In this document: positions 35,701 through 48,540 of the stretch, one piece after another | Layout of the letters: each line of letters opens with the position of its first letter | Numbering within the stretch: position 1 is the stretch's first letter | Assembly: GCA_023375675.1 (NCBI GenBank) | Contig: JALQBC010000006.1 | Location: forward strand, 558,001-622,000 | Origin: Cytospora piceicola | Taxonomy: Eukaryota; Ascomycota; Sordariomycetes; Diaporthales; Cytosporaceae | Length of the DNA: 64,000 nucleotides | Reading direction: 5' to 3' | Notes under the pieces: model-generated | What the model saw: only the letters and a program-made list of their open reading frames with translations | What the model was told of the DNA's origin: nothing | The model's database searches: none | Made by a program: the position numbers and the translations under genes

Positions 35701-38700
35701 ATAATAATAAAGATAAACGTAAGTTTACTATATACTTATTATACGTTAAGATTAAGCCTAATATATATATAAACTTTAATATATATATTTACGCCTTTAT
35801 AAACTTTTATATATTTAAAATATATACGATTATATTTAAAAAATGCTTTAACTACCTTAAAAAGCTTTCTTTACATAAAATAAAATAGTATTATATTTAC
35901 TTTAAAGATCTTTCGATAATATAAGTTATAATAGCTAATATAAATAATAGATAAGCTTATAGTAAGTATAGCTCTATAATATATATATATAGTATATACT
36001 AATCTTAAGCAGGATTTAAAGAATACCTTTATAAAGTCGACCTTTCGATAGACTAGTCTAAATATTTACAGTTTACGTTAAGTTTTTATAAAGTTTATAT
36101 TTTCCGAAATTTTTATAAACGCTTTTTATACTACCTTACGATATATTTACTTTAAATACTTTAAGATTTTAAATCTCGAAATAAGTATTAAAAGCGTATA
36201 ATAAGTTTAATTTTATAATATTTTAAGCTTAAGTCTTAGTTAAAGTTAAAATTAACGCTTTAAATAACTGTTAGTTTAATATTAGCTTTAAGTAAAACCG
36301 ATCTTATATAAAGAGTATATATATAGAATATAACGAATATTAATAAATCTATATATTTCGAAAATAACTATATTATTAAACGTAGAACTATATTTTTAGT
36401 TATAGTTTTAAAGTATACTATTTATTTATCGCTTATACCTAATATACGCTAACGTTATATTTACTAAACTTAAAGTTTATATTTAAGATAAACTATACTT
36501 TTATAAAGTTTAAAAGGAAACCGGTATCTTTAAACGTTATTAGAATTAAAGTAATATTACTTAAAAAAGTCGTTATTTTCGTCGATAAGATAAAAAACAC
36601 TAAAAATAAGCTTAACGATAAATAGATAACTTTTATTTACTGTTTAATCTTAGTAATATATATAATACGCCGAACTTATAAGATACTAATATACTATATA
36701 TACTTAACGGCAGTTTAATATATACTTTTATAAATATTAGCAACTTTTTAGCTAATATTAGCGAGTATATACTTAGTAGTAGTATAGTATTTACTAACTT
36801 ACCTTTTTAAGACGTTAGATTTATAAACGATAACTTAATTTTAAGGTTAAGCTCTGCCGGTTTATAGTATATACCTATTATAAGCTTTTTATTAATAAAA
36901 CGACGTGTTTTTAATTTTAAGTTTTTACCGAAGACTTCGATAATAGTAAAACGACGACTAACGTTAAGCGTAAAAATAAAAAAGAAGGTAAAAGTAACTA
37001 TAACGCTAAGTATTAGGTTTAAGATATACTAACGAAAGGTTAAAGCTAATAATTTAAAAGAACATATATAAGCTTAGTATATAAAGTAGAAGCGTAAAGA
37101 GATCTAAAAACTATCGAGGCGGAAAGCAAAGTTTATTATAAATAAAGAGATTAAAGTATTTAAAAAAGAGCTTAAAGATTTTATAAAAAATATAAAATTA
37201 GTATAAAAGTAGTATATAATTTATATTATATTAAATTTCCGTTTAACTAATATAAACTTAGGATTAAAGTATTAGTATATATACTAACTATATATAGGTT
37301 AAGATTTTATAATCTTAGTTTAAATTTATAAAGTTAAATTCTAACTTTGAAAAAGTATACTTTAGTATATATTTTATATATATTTATACTAGTTTAAATT
37401 TAAAAGCAAGTAGTATAAACCTGTTATTATAATATATATTTAGTTTAATATCGTTAGTTTAAACTTAACTATTACTAATATAAACTCGAGGTTAGTATAT
37501 ATTTAGCTAATATAAACTAATTTAAACCTAAATATAAACGATATATACTTAGTTTAAGCTAAGCTCTTTTCTTCCTTTATATTAGCCGAAGCTTTTTTAA
37601 TAGGCTTATAAACCTAGGTAGACTTACTTATTATACGTTAGCTTAGTATATACTATATATATAATAAAGATATACTTATAAGTAAAAGTTTTAAGCTTTT
37701 TAGCTTTTTTAGTAACGGTAGCACTTAAATATATATTAGTAGCGTGCTTATATTAAACGTATACTACGTATATATATACGAGAAGTTTTAGTATTAGCCT
37801 TAAAGGTAGCTTTAAAGGTTATAAACTTAAAAGTAGCGATTTTACTTTTACTAGACTATATAAGGTTAGTATATACTTACTATAGAGTTTATAAGAGATA
37901 TAAAACTTACTTTATAGCCTTTAAAAGTAGTAAAGAGGGTAAGGTTATAAACGACCTATAATAATACTTAGTATATATAAAATAGTACGTTAGTATAATA
38001 AAACCTAATATAAAATATAATAAACTAACTAATATTATATATATAATATTATTTAGGTATAGCGTCGATAAAGATAAGGTAGTAAGAAAGGGGATATATA
38101 TATATACTTAGTATTAGTAAGTAAAGATAAAGATTTTAAAAAAGGCTAAAAGTTAAGTATATACTACGCTTTTATTATAGCCGGTAGAATAAAGGTAGTA
38201 GTAATTAAAGGTTAAGAAAACGAGTAAGAAAAGAAAGGTATAGGTATATACTATATTTAAACGTAAGTAGTTAGTAATCGGCTTATAAACTATAGATTTT
38301 AAATCTTAGTAAATAATAAATAAATAATAATATATAGTTAGTATATATTTAGTATAAAGAACTTATTAAACAGTAGAACTAAGTATTATAAATAATAGTA
38401 AACTTATTATTTTTATAATTATAAGCTATTAGTTATTGTTTATATATTATATATATATATAATAAGATAGTATAAGAGTATACGTATAACGTTTAACTTT
38501 ATTGTAAATATAGGCGATTATAAAAGGGCTGCGACTATTATACTATTAGTATATACTTAACTTATAAGGAACGGATATTATACTTAAGCTCGGAAACGTA
38601 ATAAGCGTTATACTAACCGAAAGTAATAATATACTTATAAAAGGCATTATACTACGTTAGTATATACTAAGTATAAGGCCGAAAGCATTTTACTATTTAC

Positions 38701-39900
38701 CGGTTTAACGCTTAAGTTAAGTTATATTATAGTAAAAGAAGTTAGTAATTAAAAGATAATTAGTATATACTATATATATAAAACACGTTATATATACCGG
38801 CGTTAAAGTAAGTAGTACGGATATAACGGTAAAGCTAGCAGAAAAGTATTAATATAACGTAAGTATATATTACGTATTAATAAAATAGCTTATTTTAAGC
38901 TAGTTTAAAACGATAATACTATATATTTCGCTACTATTAAAGTCGACGTTATAACTACTTATAGTAAGTATCTATTTAATACCTATTATATAAAGTATAT
39001 ACTTATATATTAATATTAATATCTAATATAATAAAGGCAGGCTAAAAGGTAGCTATATAACGTTAGTATATATATAGTATAAAAGTATTTAAAAACGTAC
39101 CTATAATATTAACGGCGGTAAGAGTTCGGACTATTAAAAGTTAGCCGATACTTAATATAAGCTATACGTATAACTTATAACGGATACCGTTATTAGTATT
39201 ATTAATATACTCTTAAAGAATTTAACCGGTATTAAAGTTAAAGATAGGTCTTATATATATTTAATTAATACTTTATTAAGTAGTAAGCTTATATTTACTA
39301 TAGTAGTAGCTATAGATAGATAAGTTAACTGTCGTTTAAACTTCGGCGAAAGTAAAGTCGGTAATTTAAATCTGTTAAGTATAAGCTTAACGTATATTAC
39401 TTATTATTATAATTCGTCTTTATACTAAACTTATATTTACTATTTTAGTCGTTTATATAATAATTAGTATAAACTTAATTAATAATAACAGAAAGTTATA
39501 TCTACCTTAATATAGTTATTTCTAGTAGATAAATAAAACGATTTAAACACGATTAGTATATACTTTATTAATAATAAGCTAAAGCTTTTTTAATAGTAAA
39601 CGTATTAAAAAAGGTAGTATAAAGGTAGTAATAATAATAATAATAATAAGAAAAAGTAAATATATTTTATAATTTATATAAGGTTATATTATATTAAAAA
39701 ATAAAAGTAGAGTATATACGTTAGACACTACGTATATATATATTTTAAATAACGTTAACCTAAACTTTAACTTTAAGTCTTTAGTCGTTTAAGCTTAGTA
39801 TATACTTACACCTACTATTTTACTTATATTTTTTTTAATATTAAGTAAAGTTATATATATTAGATAAAATATTTATTATACTATATTAAGTATATACTAC
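32800..39900. other. Left block of the island: extreme TA enrichment with a recurring GTATATAC-like motif
   Basis: This 7.1-kb block is the most heavily RIPped part. Some plus-strand pieces look like decayed exons separated by about 50-nt introns, for example GTAAGT at 34536 to TTTTTTAG, GTAAGG at 34709 to AACTAG with ACTAAC, and GTATAT at about 35213 to CTATTAG with ACTAAT. If the TAA/TAG codons are read as former CAA/CAG, pieces of 30-60 residues are continuous, but I do not recognise the protein. A palindromic TTAGTATATACTAA-like motif recurs about every 100 bp. Confidence 0.5.
33346..33600 (+). repeat. 96-bp tandem coding repeat, about 2.5 copies, RIP-decayed
   Basis: CTTAATACTAAC...GCTAGCTATAAC at about 33350 returns at about 33446 and, after a 15-bp insertion, at about 33557. 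The 96-bp unit is 32 codons. Both full copies keep the same frame (LTAEEIIIILA and LTAEKIIIILA), so this was a repeat in a protein. Confidence 0.7.
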
Positions 39901-39904
39901 AGCC

Positions 39905-40030
39905 GGTAGCTAGTTATAACAGGCCGCCTGAATCGCGTATACCGCCGATTATTACCGTTTAAAAACTGGGGAACGGCGGTAGGACCGCCTGCCGAGAAGG
40001 CCTTCCGTTAGGAAGGGTCGGAGAATCAAA
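39905..40030. other. Un-RIPped, hairpin-rich GC island in the middle of the element
   Basis: About 125 bases have normal CA and TG content. They hold two perfect hairpins: GGCGGT-AGG-ACCGCC at 39975-39989 and CCTTCC-GTTA-GGAAGG at 40001-40016. ACCGCCGATTATTA at 39941-39954 is the inverse of TAATAATCGGCGGT at 32815-32828 near the left end. This may be a recombination or replication site, or the terminus of a nested element. Confidence 0.6.
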
Positions 40031-40078
40031 TATAAAGCTATCTTAGTAGTGGTTTTTTTTTTAGCGAAAAAAAAAGAC

Positions 40079-40149
40079 GGCTTATATAGGACTCGAACCC
40101 GTAACCTTAAGATTAGTAGTCTTACGCGCTACCCTTACGCTAATAAGCC
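40079..40149 (-). tRNA. tRNA-like gene, apparent anticodon ACT, with Pol III terminator
   Basis: Read on the minus strand, the ends pair over 7 bp (GGCTTAT with ATAAGCC). The D-arm region is TAGCGTAAGGGTAGCGC. The anticodon stem TAAGA/TCTTA encloses the loop CTACTAA. The T-arm contains GGTTCGAGTCC, a perfect B box, with one C-A mismatch in its stem (expected if a G was RIPped to A). A run of nine T (complement of 40067-40075) follows three bases after the acceptor stem. ACT would read the Ser codon AGT, but there is no long variable arm as in serine tRNAs. The loop may have been RIPped from GCT or GCC. It may be a decayed tRNA gene or a tRNA-derived retroelement head. Confidence 0.6.
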
Positions 40150-42900
40150 CTCGAATCATATCCTACTCTTAATCAACAGGTCTATATAACTCTATGTCTA
40201 TAACCTGCGTTAGTCTTACTAAGGTATAGGCTATAGCGTGTTAGACGTTAGTTAACTTTACAGGCTTTAAAGATTTAAACATCTTTTAAGATATTACAGG
40301 AAGATATAGTTATAGTAGATTTAGAAATAAAAAAGAAAGCAAATTATAAATTATATATTAGGTAGAATAGAAATATTAAAGCTATTCAGAAAAGCCTTTT
40401 TCTACTACGTGTTCCTTACTTTATTTTCTTACTTAAGCTTTATATATCGTTATTATTATTATTATTATTAAGTTCTAAGTTAATAGTCCTTTTCTAGTTT
40501 AACGGTATAACGTTTTATAGCTTATCGACTAACAGAGAATTACTAAGGTCGACAGTAATACCTAATAATAATATTAGTCTTAAGTATACAGGCTTTTATA
40601 TATAGTATAAAGTAAAAGGCAGGTAAGTATACTTATTAGATTTAGATAAAGTAGATTTTAACTTACCGTCTTTAGATATTTTCTTCTTAAGATCGAAACG
40701 CTACTTATCTCTAATTAAAGTAGTAGTCGGAGTAGAGCTTAGTATTATTAAGGTTAAGTTCGTATCACGAAATAATCCGTATTATATATTTCGTTGTTCG
40801 CTAAAAGCCTAGTTAATCCTAATAATCTCGATAAGTAGGATATACTCTAAAGGGTTATAAAGGCATTCAGAAGAGAACATATTCTCCTTATTACATTACC
40901 TGTAGAAATAGCCGACGATATAGGCCTTTCTTCTATACTTCTAAAATAGTATAATGTCTTAATAGTACCTTTTACATTTCTTTTAAAGGTAAGGCTTTAT
41001 ATTCGGTAATATAGTATAAACGTAGTTTATATACTACCCGGCGCGTAAGTAGGCAACTCTGTTATTACTTATAAGTTTAAACTATATCTTAAAAACTGCC
41101 GAGGAGTTTCTAGTTATTTAGTTTAAGCCGATAAAGGGGTTATCGACAATTAGGAATATGTTTATATCGACTACTCTATTAAGTATAACGAATAGTAAGG
41201 TTATAAGGAAACGGTTAAAGAGATTAGCATAGCTACGACGGGCGATACTAAGATATATTAAACGATATATTTTAAAAGAGGTAGTAATAAAGCTTATAAA
41301 GTTAAACCGTTTTTTTAAATCTAAGCTAGACGTTTATAGTCTATATTAAAGTCTTCGAAAGTACAGGGGACGAAATTAAAGTAAAGGTTACAGACAATAC
41401 TAAACTACATCCCCTCTTAATCGGCAGGTGTTATATTATAAAGGCTAGCGAAGCAGGAGATATCGAGACAGAGTAAATTGTTTTTATTAAGTATACCGTT
41501 AAAGTTATCTTAAATCTAATCCGGAATATAAAGAGGAATCTTAAGTTATATACTCTAGTTCTAATAACAGAAAACCTAAAGTAGTACCTCTATAATCTCA
41601 ACGTTATAAAGTTAGCTAATAGTAAATATAGTAAGTAGGATATACTATAGTATAGGTAGAGACCTTTCTATACGAAGCTAGTAAGTTAATAAGTCGATAG
41701 TATCTTCGGTGTCGTTCGTTATTAAGATTATAATATTAAAGTATAAAAGGTAGTAGTTATTTATATTATAAGATAAAAGGAAAAAATAGTAGAAAGTAGG
41801 AATATTCTGTAAAGAAAGGTAAAGAGCTTTATAAATAAATATAAAGGAGAAGAAGAAGTAAATAAAAGTAAAAGAGAGAAAGAAATTAAAACGTTAGTTC
41901 GGAAAAGGGACTAAATAATACCTTAAGCCTACCGGCTAAGAAAAAGGTTTAAAGATTTTCTATAAAGTAGGTCTATATAAATAATAAAACTTAAAACTAT
42001 TAGTAGATAAAGGGTATTAAGGATATTCGCCTTCCTATATAAAGAATACCGAGGTTTAAGGTAATAGAAAAAGCAGATTATATACAGGAGTATTAAAGGT
42101 AGTAGTATATTATAGATATATATAGGTACTGTCTTCGGTAAAAGAAGTAATTTAATATAAGGTACTTAAACGTAAAAATAGATATATCCTTTAATTTATT
42201 ATTTTAAACTATACGATTAACTTATTTAAAAGTATTATATTATTAAAGAAAGTATCGAACTTTATTATATATTTGTCTGTAAGTTTTACTATCTACTTTT
42301 AGCTAAATATAAAGTAATAGTACCGCTACGGATTTAACCTCGGTCTGCCGAAGTAAATAAGATCGGCAGTCTTTCGAAAGTGTTTCGGTTAAAGAGGAAT
42401 TATAGGAAAACTTAAAGTAGCCCCCTTTCCGAAAACGTTCTTCTATCTTTAAAGAAAACTCGCAAAAGTCTAAAGAATCGTTCCTACAACGGCGAGGTAG
42501 CAGAAACGTCTAACGTAAATAATTCGAATTAAACACTTAACGAAAGTTATAGTCGTCTACTCTTTACTAGTATTCGGTTTATACTCCCTTTCGATAAAAT
42601 AAAGAGTTCGTCTGCCCTTATTCGAACTAAGCGAAAACGAACTAAACCTAGTCCTGTTTAGGCTAGAATAAATTCGATTATAAACTTAAATAATAAAAGG
42701 ATATTAGCGGAAAGACTTTATACGTAAAGGGATCAGATATATCGAACTATCGAAGCTACGAATACTCGTTATAAACAAAAAGTAAAAGACTTTAAAAACC
42801 GAGCTTAGTATCGTTTAATAAGCCGGGATACAATACTTTAGAAAACTAAGGTATTTTATAAAAGTATATATAATAACTTTACTCTTAAGATTAATTATTA
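40150..42900. other. RIPped DNA without recognisable coding content
   Basis: It is TA-rich, with frequent TAA and TAG in all frames. Short plausible exon-like stretches exist, but I recognise none. Confidence 0.4.
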
Positions 42901-45900
42901 CCGGGTATATTATTAGTAACGAGTACTTAACAGGCTTACTAGGTATACGTAAGCTAAGTTTAAGCCTTTATATCTTAAGGTAAAAGAACGTATTCCGGAA
43001 GTCGATAAACGCTATTTCTTATATATATAGTGTTTCCTTAAAGACAATACTAGTAGTATTATAATTTATTTAGATTATATAAAACCTTTATACCGAGGTT
43101 TTATACTAGCTGCTTACTAAGTAAATAACCTAGTATTAAAATATACTTATCGATATCCGGAGGTACTAAAAGACCTGTTACTATTAGAAGAACGTTTAAT
43201 AGGGATCTATATACCCTATAGTTAGATTACTAAGTTTAGTATTAATTTACAGAAGTAAATAAGTAGCCGATATCGTAAATATAGAAAAGGTTATATTATA
43301 ATATTTTTTAACGATATAAAGGGTATATTAGTAAATATTTTACTATATCCGCTGCTTAAAGAACAAGATCGACTATACGTATACTTTATCGGCTTACGAA
43401 AACTTATCTTATCCGACTTTACTTTTATACTATCTGTAAACCTATAAAAGCTAAAGTATATACTTATATAGTTAAAAGCAGAGAACCCGCTCTATAAGGA
43501 CATTATTATTAGTAGCGAACACTTAGCCGACTAAGGTTAATATTATACCGGGACGGAAGTACTAAAGGAATTATTTAATAATATAGTGTCGTATAACCTA
43601 CAGGCAAAAGACGAAATCCGAAAAGGTTATTATATTCCGCCGGTAAAACGTAGTTAACCTAACGAGCCTATATAAAACATCGAAGATATTATATCTACCC
43701 TTTAAAATATAAAGATAACAGCAGCTCGTTTCGAGACAGATAGTTCTAAAAGGTTAGACAGAATATTTAATATAGTAGTAAACCCGGATAATATTAATTT
43801 AAACCTTATCGAAAAAAAGCTAGCGAAGTTAATATTAACCGGTTTAATAGGTATAGATATAGCAGGCGAGTATACTCTACAAGAACGGCTTAAGATACTT
43901 CGAAAGGTAGTTTTACCGGACGATTCGATACCGTAAGGTAAAAAGCCGAAATTAGTAAATATAAGTTCTATTCTCGTAAAGGATAAGTTAAAGCTATTCT
44001 TAGTCAGCCGATATAGAGAAAAGTTCGCCGATAACAACGATCTAAACTTTTTTCCGAAGACTTTTCTATATCTGTTTCTTTAAAGTCGTAAAGGTTTTAA
44101 GGTTCTAAAGTATAATAAAATAAAGGCAGATAGTAATAACTAATCTTATTAAACCGGGCCGAAACAGAAGAGCTTCTATCTTAAAGAATAAGTTCCTCTA
44201 GTACTAAAGAGGTATAGTAAGGATTTTATATTATATAAAGTCTAAAAGACTATTCTTACTAATATTAAAAACAGAAGGTATATTTACTATATATCCTAGC
44301 TTTACGTTTCTTATCTTTAATATACTTATTCGCTTAAAGAACCGCCGGATTAATTATATCCGGATAAAGAAAGCATCGTTCGGAAAGATTAAAGAAATTA
44401 TAAAGTTATTAACTACAGCCGATATTTTAACGGCAAAGGAAGAGTACCGTAAAACACAGACTATAACGAATAAGAAAATAGCTTATCTTCTTAGAAAGCT
44501 AAGTATATTTAGACAAAAGCAACATATATCTAACGAAAAGTGTCTTTACTTTCGCAGGCAGATTAAGTCTCTCTATTTAAAGTATAGAATACTATATATT
44601 TAGTATACTATTAATCTAAACGACTTAACAAACGAGGTAAATATTAAACTAACTACATTCCGGGTTATAAACGGTAAAGACGCTAAAAAGCTTATAAAAA
44701 AGCTACAAAAGCATATTAGTTGTATTTAATATATTATCCGGGATATAGTTAGCTCGGCTAAGTTTTTCTATCGAAAGTTATAACTCTTCTTCGAATATTA
44801 TATTTCTGTTAGCAAAGACTTTATATTTAAGAAAGTATTCTGTTACTTTAGTTATATTAAGACTAACAAGCGTAATACTTTATATCTATACAGGCTTCTT
44901 TAGCTTAATACTAATATAGGGCTTCCTAACCTGTTTAAAGACATTAATAATTAAGGTAACAGTAGATATAGAGATTATATATATAAATATATCGATTCTG
45001 TCTTTAGTAAAGTATTTTTCTGCGTTTCTTATTTAACAGAGGTATATATACTAACTATATAAAGTGTTACGACTAAGATTAAATTCGTAGTTACCGTTAG
45101 TAAGAAAGTGTTTTTACAGATATTAAGTATCTAATATAAGATATAAAGACCTTAAACGGAATATTTAATAAGAAAGCGAGCTAAGTTATACACCGGTATT
45201 AAATATATAGTTACAAAGTAACGTGTATAAAGTATAGCTTTAAAGACAGTCAAAACGATAAAGCTAAATATCTTTATCGATTTAAAGCGCTATAAACTTT
45301 ACAAGAAAGAACTAAATTTACCGATAATAGCCTATTATATATCCGACGTAATTATAAACGTATTAACAGATATACTCCGGCGTTTATAATTACTATACAA
45401 TATAATACTAATACCGCTTTTCTCCTAACGAATTTAGCTAAACTTACTATAGTTTACTACAGTACTAACTATTCTATAAAGCTTAATTTACTATTATAAA
45501 AAAAAGCAGTACTTATAAAAACGGTATTTAACAGAATAGCAGAGCGAGATTATTAAAAGGAGGTACTAAATAAGCTAGACGGAATAGCTATAGTATAAAG
45601 GAACAATAAAGCTCGGTAATTTCTTATACGTATAGTAAACTAAATCTTTATAAGCCGGGAGCTTTCGGTAGTCGAAGTATACAGTAATTTATTAAGCTAC
45701 GAGAATAGCTATTATAATAAGACAGCCTAAGCTACTATTCTTATTAACGCGCTATACTAAAAGGTTTACCGATAGTAGAATAGTTTTAAAGTTTTAGCCG
45801 AGGCAGATATCGAAATAGCACTAGTACTTAAAATAGTAGGAGCTAGTGCTTATAGCTTTAAGTTAACAGCCTTAAATACATATATATATCGGAGACTATT

Positions 45901-48540
45901 ATTATAAAAACTATATTTCTATAAGTACGTTTCTATAATCTATATACGATAAGTACGGAAAAAGAATAAAGCTAATAATAAAAGGTTTATATCGTTCGAT
46001 CTAGATCTACTAGACTATACAGTATAGTTATAAAAGCTTATATTTTAACAGAGTTAAACTATACCTATTATTAACGGATACCTTAACTATAATATAAAAG
46101 GAACAGCAAAGGGGTATTATTACCGGTAAGTATATTACCGATATACAGATATATAAAGAACGGAATATTAATTTTATATAGATCTATAGTAATCCTCTTT
46201 AGCTTATTTATCTTTTAAAAGGAGTTTATATCTCGCTTAAGCGAAGATCTAGCAGCTTAATAAGTAGCTCTTTAAAAGACACTTCCTATACGCGTATTAG
46301 CTATAATTAATAATATTCGACTACTTTATAAAAGCGCTAAAGATACGAAGAAAGATATAAAGTTATAGGCAAGTCGGAGTAAAAGCGATAAAAGAGCGGA
46401 GTTTAACGCTCTTAACGAAGCTATTAATACAAGAAAAGATTAAAAACCCGACAGTATAAACCTTCGGAATATATTTTATAATACGATATAAATAATTAAA
46501 AGTAGAAAAAGAATTATAAAAGACTTACCTACTCTTACTACTTTAGCTAAAGACTTAAAGATAAACGGCTTTACTAACCTAAACGACGATATTTAAAAGA
46601 ATTATATTCAGATACAGAACTTATTATAGTATACCGAGCTTACGATACCGAATCGGGATTTAAAGGTAGTAAAGGTAGTATAGGACAGGTTATATAAAAA
46701 ACGGATACGGGCTATTAAAGGTAATAAGCTAGAAATACTAGGTTATACTACTACCGAAACCGGGTTTAATAACGATACTAGTAATAAAGAGTTCCCCGTA
46801 TTTCCGGTATTAAAATCTATAAAAGCCCGAGTATAGCTTAACGTTATACCTAGCTACTTTTTTATATAAGTAGGGCGAATCATTAATATAGAAAGGACAC
46901 TAAATCGAATATAATATATAGCTTTAAGTTTAATTTACATAATACTCGATAATTAAGAAACAGGAACTAAAGAATAATATTTATAGTACGTTAAGGGTAG
47001 GGGTAATACTAACAAGTTATAACTTATCAACTCTTTAAAAGATATTTTTATCGCTAAAAGAGTACAAAACTAACTTATAATCACAGTAATATTTAAAACA
47101 GCAGTAGCTAGTATCGGAGGTACTACGATTTATTCCGTAGTTAGTCTTAGCTTTAAGGATACGGATAGAAGTATAGTATAACCCTTAAAGATAGGAAACT
47201 TAAAGATAGCTAAAGAGTAATAGCGGAGACGTTATATTCTAGTAGTAAACGAGGCTAATATACTTAGCCTCGTAACACTATATAAAGTTAATAAGAAGCT
47301 CCAGAAGTTAAAAGGGTTTCTAAATAAGCTATTTAGTAGCTTACCGGTAGTATTACTTATAGGGGATTTCTTATAATTCAGTCTAATACTATAAAAGAGC
47401 CTTTTTAACGAAGTTAACTTTATAGCCGTTACTTTTAAAGGAAGGACTAATAGTAAAGCTACTAAAAGGCGGTAAAAAAAGTTAAAGGCGAGATAGCTTT
47501 AACAGGGATTTATTAACGTTATTATACTTAAAGAGTAGAAACGGGCTAAAAGAGATCCTTATCTCTTTAGTTTCCTTTAACGCTTCCGGGAAGGTAAGTA
47601 AACTCCGGATAATACGAGAAGGCTTTAAGCTTAGTATAGCCTAAGCTTACGATTCGACTTTTCGAATAAAAGACGTACTATTATTCCCCTGAATCGATAT
47701 AGATAAGACTTAATACTATATACTATACTAACGTACGGTAACGAAACCGGGAAGAAAGTATTATTATATTTATTAAAACATATATAGGAATCGCGTATCC
47801 CTATAATAGCAGAGAGGTTAGCAGCTATACTATTAAAGGATAAGGGTAAAGTAACAGTTCTTAAACTATTTACCTACGTTAACGAGATACCGGTAGTTAT
47901 TAACACGAATAAGTATATAGGCCTAAAGGTTATAAACGGAGCAGAATTTATAGCTACCGGTATTATCTACCCTTTAAACCTTAAAAAGGTTACGGTTTAT
48001 AATAAGCTATCTATATTTTTAGGCTTACTAAGTAGTATTATCTTTAAATCGAAAGCTACCGAAAGTATATTATTTCCTTATCTTCTACTAAATACCGTTA
48101 TACTCCTTACTTTTAACGTTAAAGTATCGGATAAATATAGTAATATACTATATCCTAAGCTATAAAGTAAGGCTTTTAAGCTTAACTTAACTCGAACAAG
48201 ACTACTATATACGTCCGCCCTAACGCTTATAAACTTTAAAGCGTAAAGGCGGACTCTTAGTAAAACACTTATAAGATTATATAAAAGGAGATTTAATAAT
48301 ATTTTAAAAGTTCTAAAAAGATATAATACGGTCAGTATATATATATAATTATCCCGGGTACGCCGATTCGAGGATATTACTTTTATTAAACCGCTAAATA
48401 CCGACGATTTCTTAAATATACATATACCGGACGAACTAATAAAAGGTATTATAAGGCTATATATTCTTATAAGGGAGACAGTATTCAGGTTTAAAGCTTT
48501 AAAGATATAAGAACAACTAAAGTAAGTATAAAAAAGACAG
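42900..48540 (+). pseudogene. RIP-decayed Helitron-type RepHel remnant (DUF6570-like, Helitron-like N and Pif1 helicase)
   Basis: Many in-frame stops (former Gln and Trp codons) and frame changes make this non-functional. A DUF6570-like region lies at about 43163-43530 (LLLEERLIGIYIPYS, then ENPLYKDIIISSEHLAD). A Helitron-like N region lies at about 44527-44945 (ISNEKCLYFRRQIKSLYLKY, YTINLNDLTNEV, SSAKFFYRKL, LNTNIGLPNLFKDI). A Pif1 helicase lies at about 46975-48540. It has SIGGTTIYSVVSLSF, a Walker B written VVNEANILSL (expected DE now NE, a G-to-A change), LPVVLLIGDFL, GLKVINGAEFIATGI and, near the end, LSRVRRFEDITFI. The order is that of Helitron replicases. I could not place the HUH tyrosines or Walker A, and I see no clear Helitron TC...CTRR ends. 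Confidence 0.68.

Noticed and set aside
39600..39660. Run of TAATAATAA-type triplets considered as a CRISPR-like or coding repeat
   Set aside because: It is only a short AT trinucleotide microsatellite in RIPped DNA.
43702..44037. 111-residue minus-strand open frame within the island
   Set aside because: It lies in RIPped DNA opposite plus-strand RepHel-type sequence, has no recognisable content, and can arise because RIP makes TAA/TAG mainly in the coding strand.
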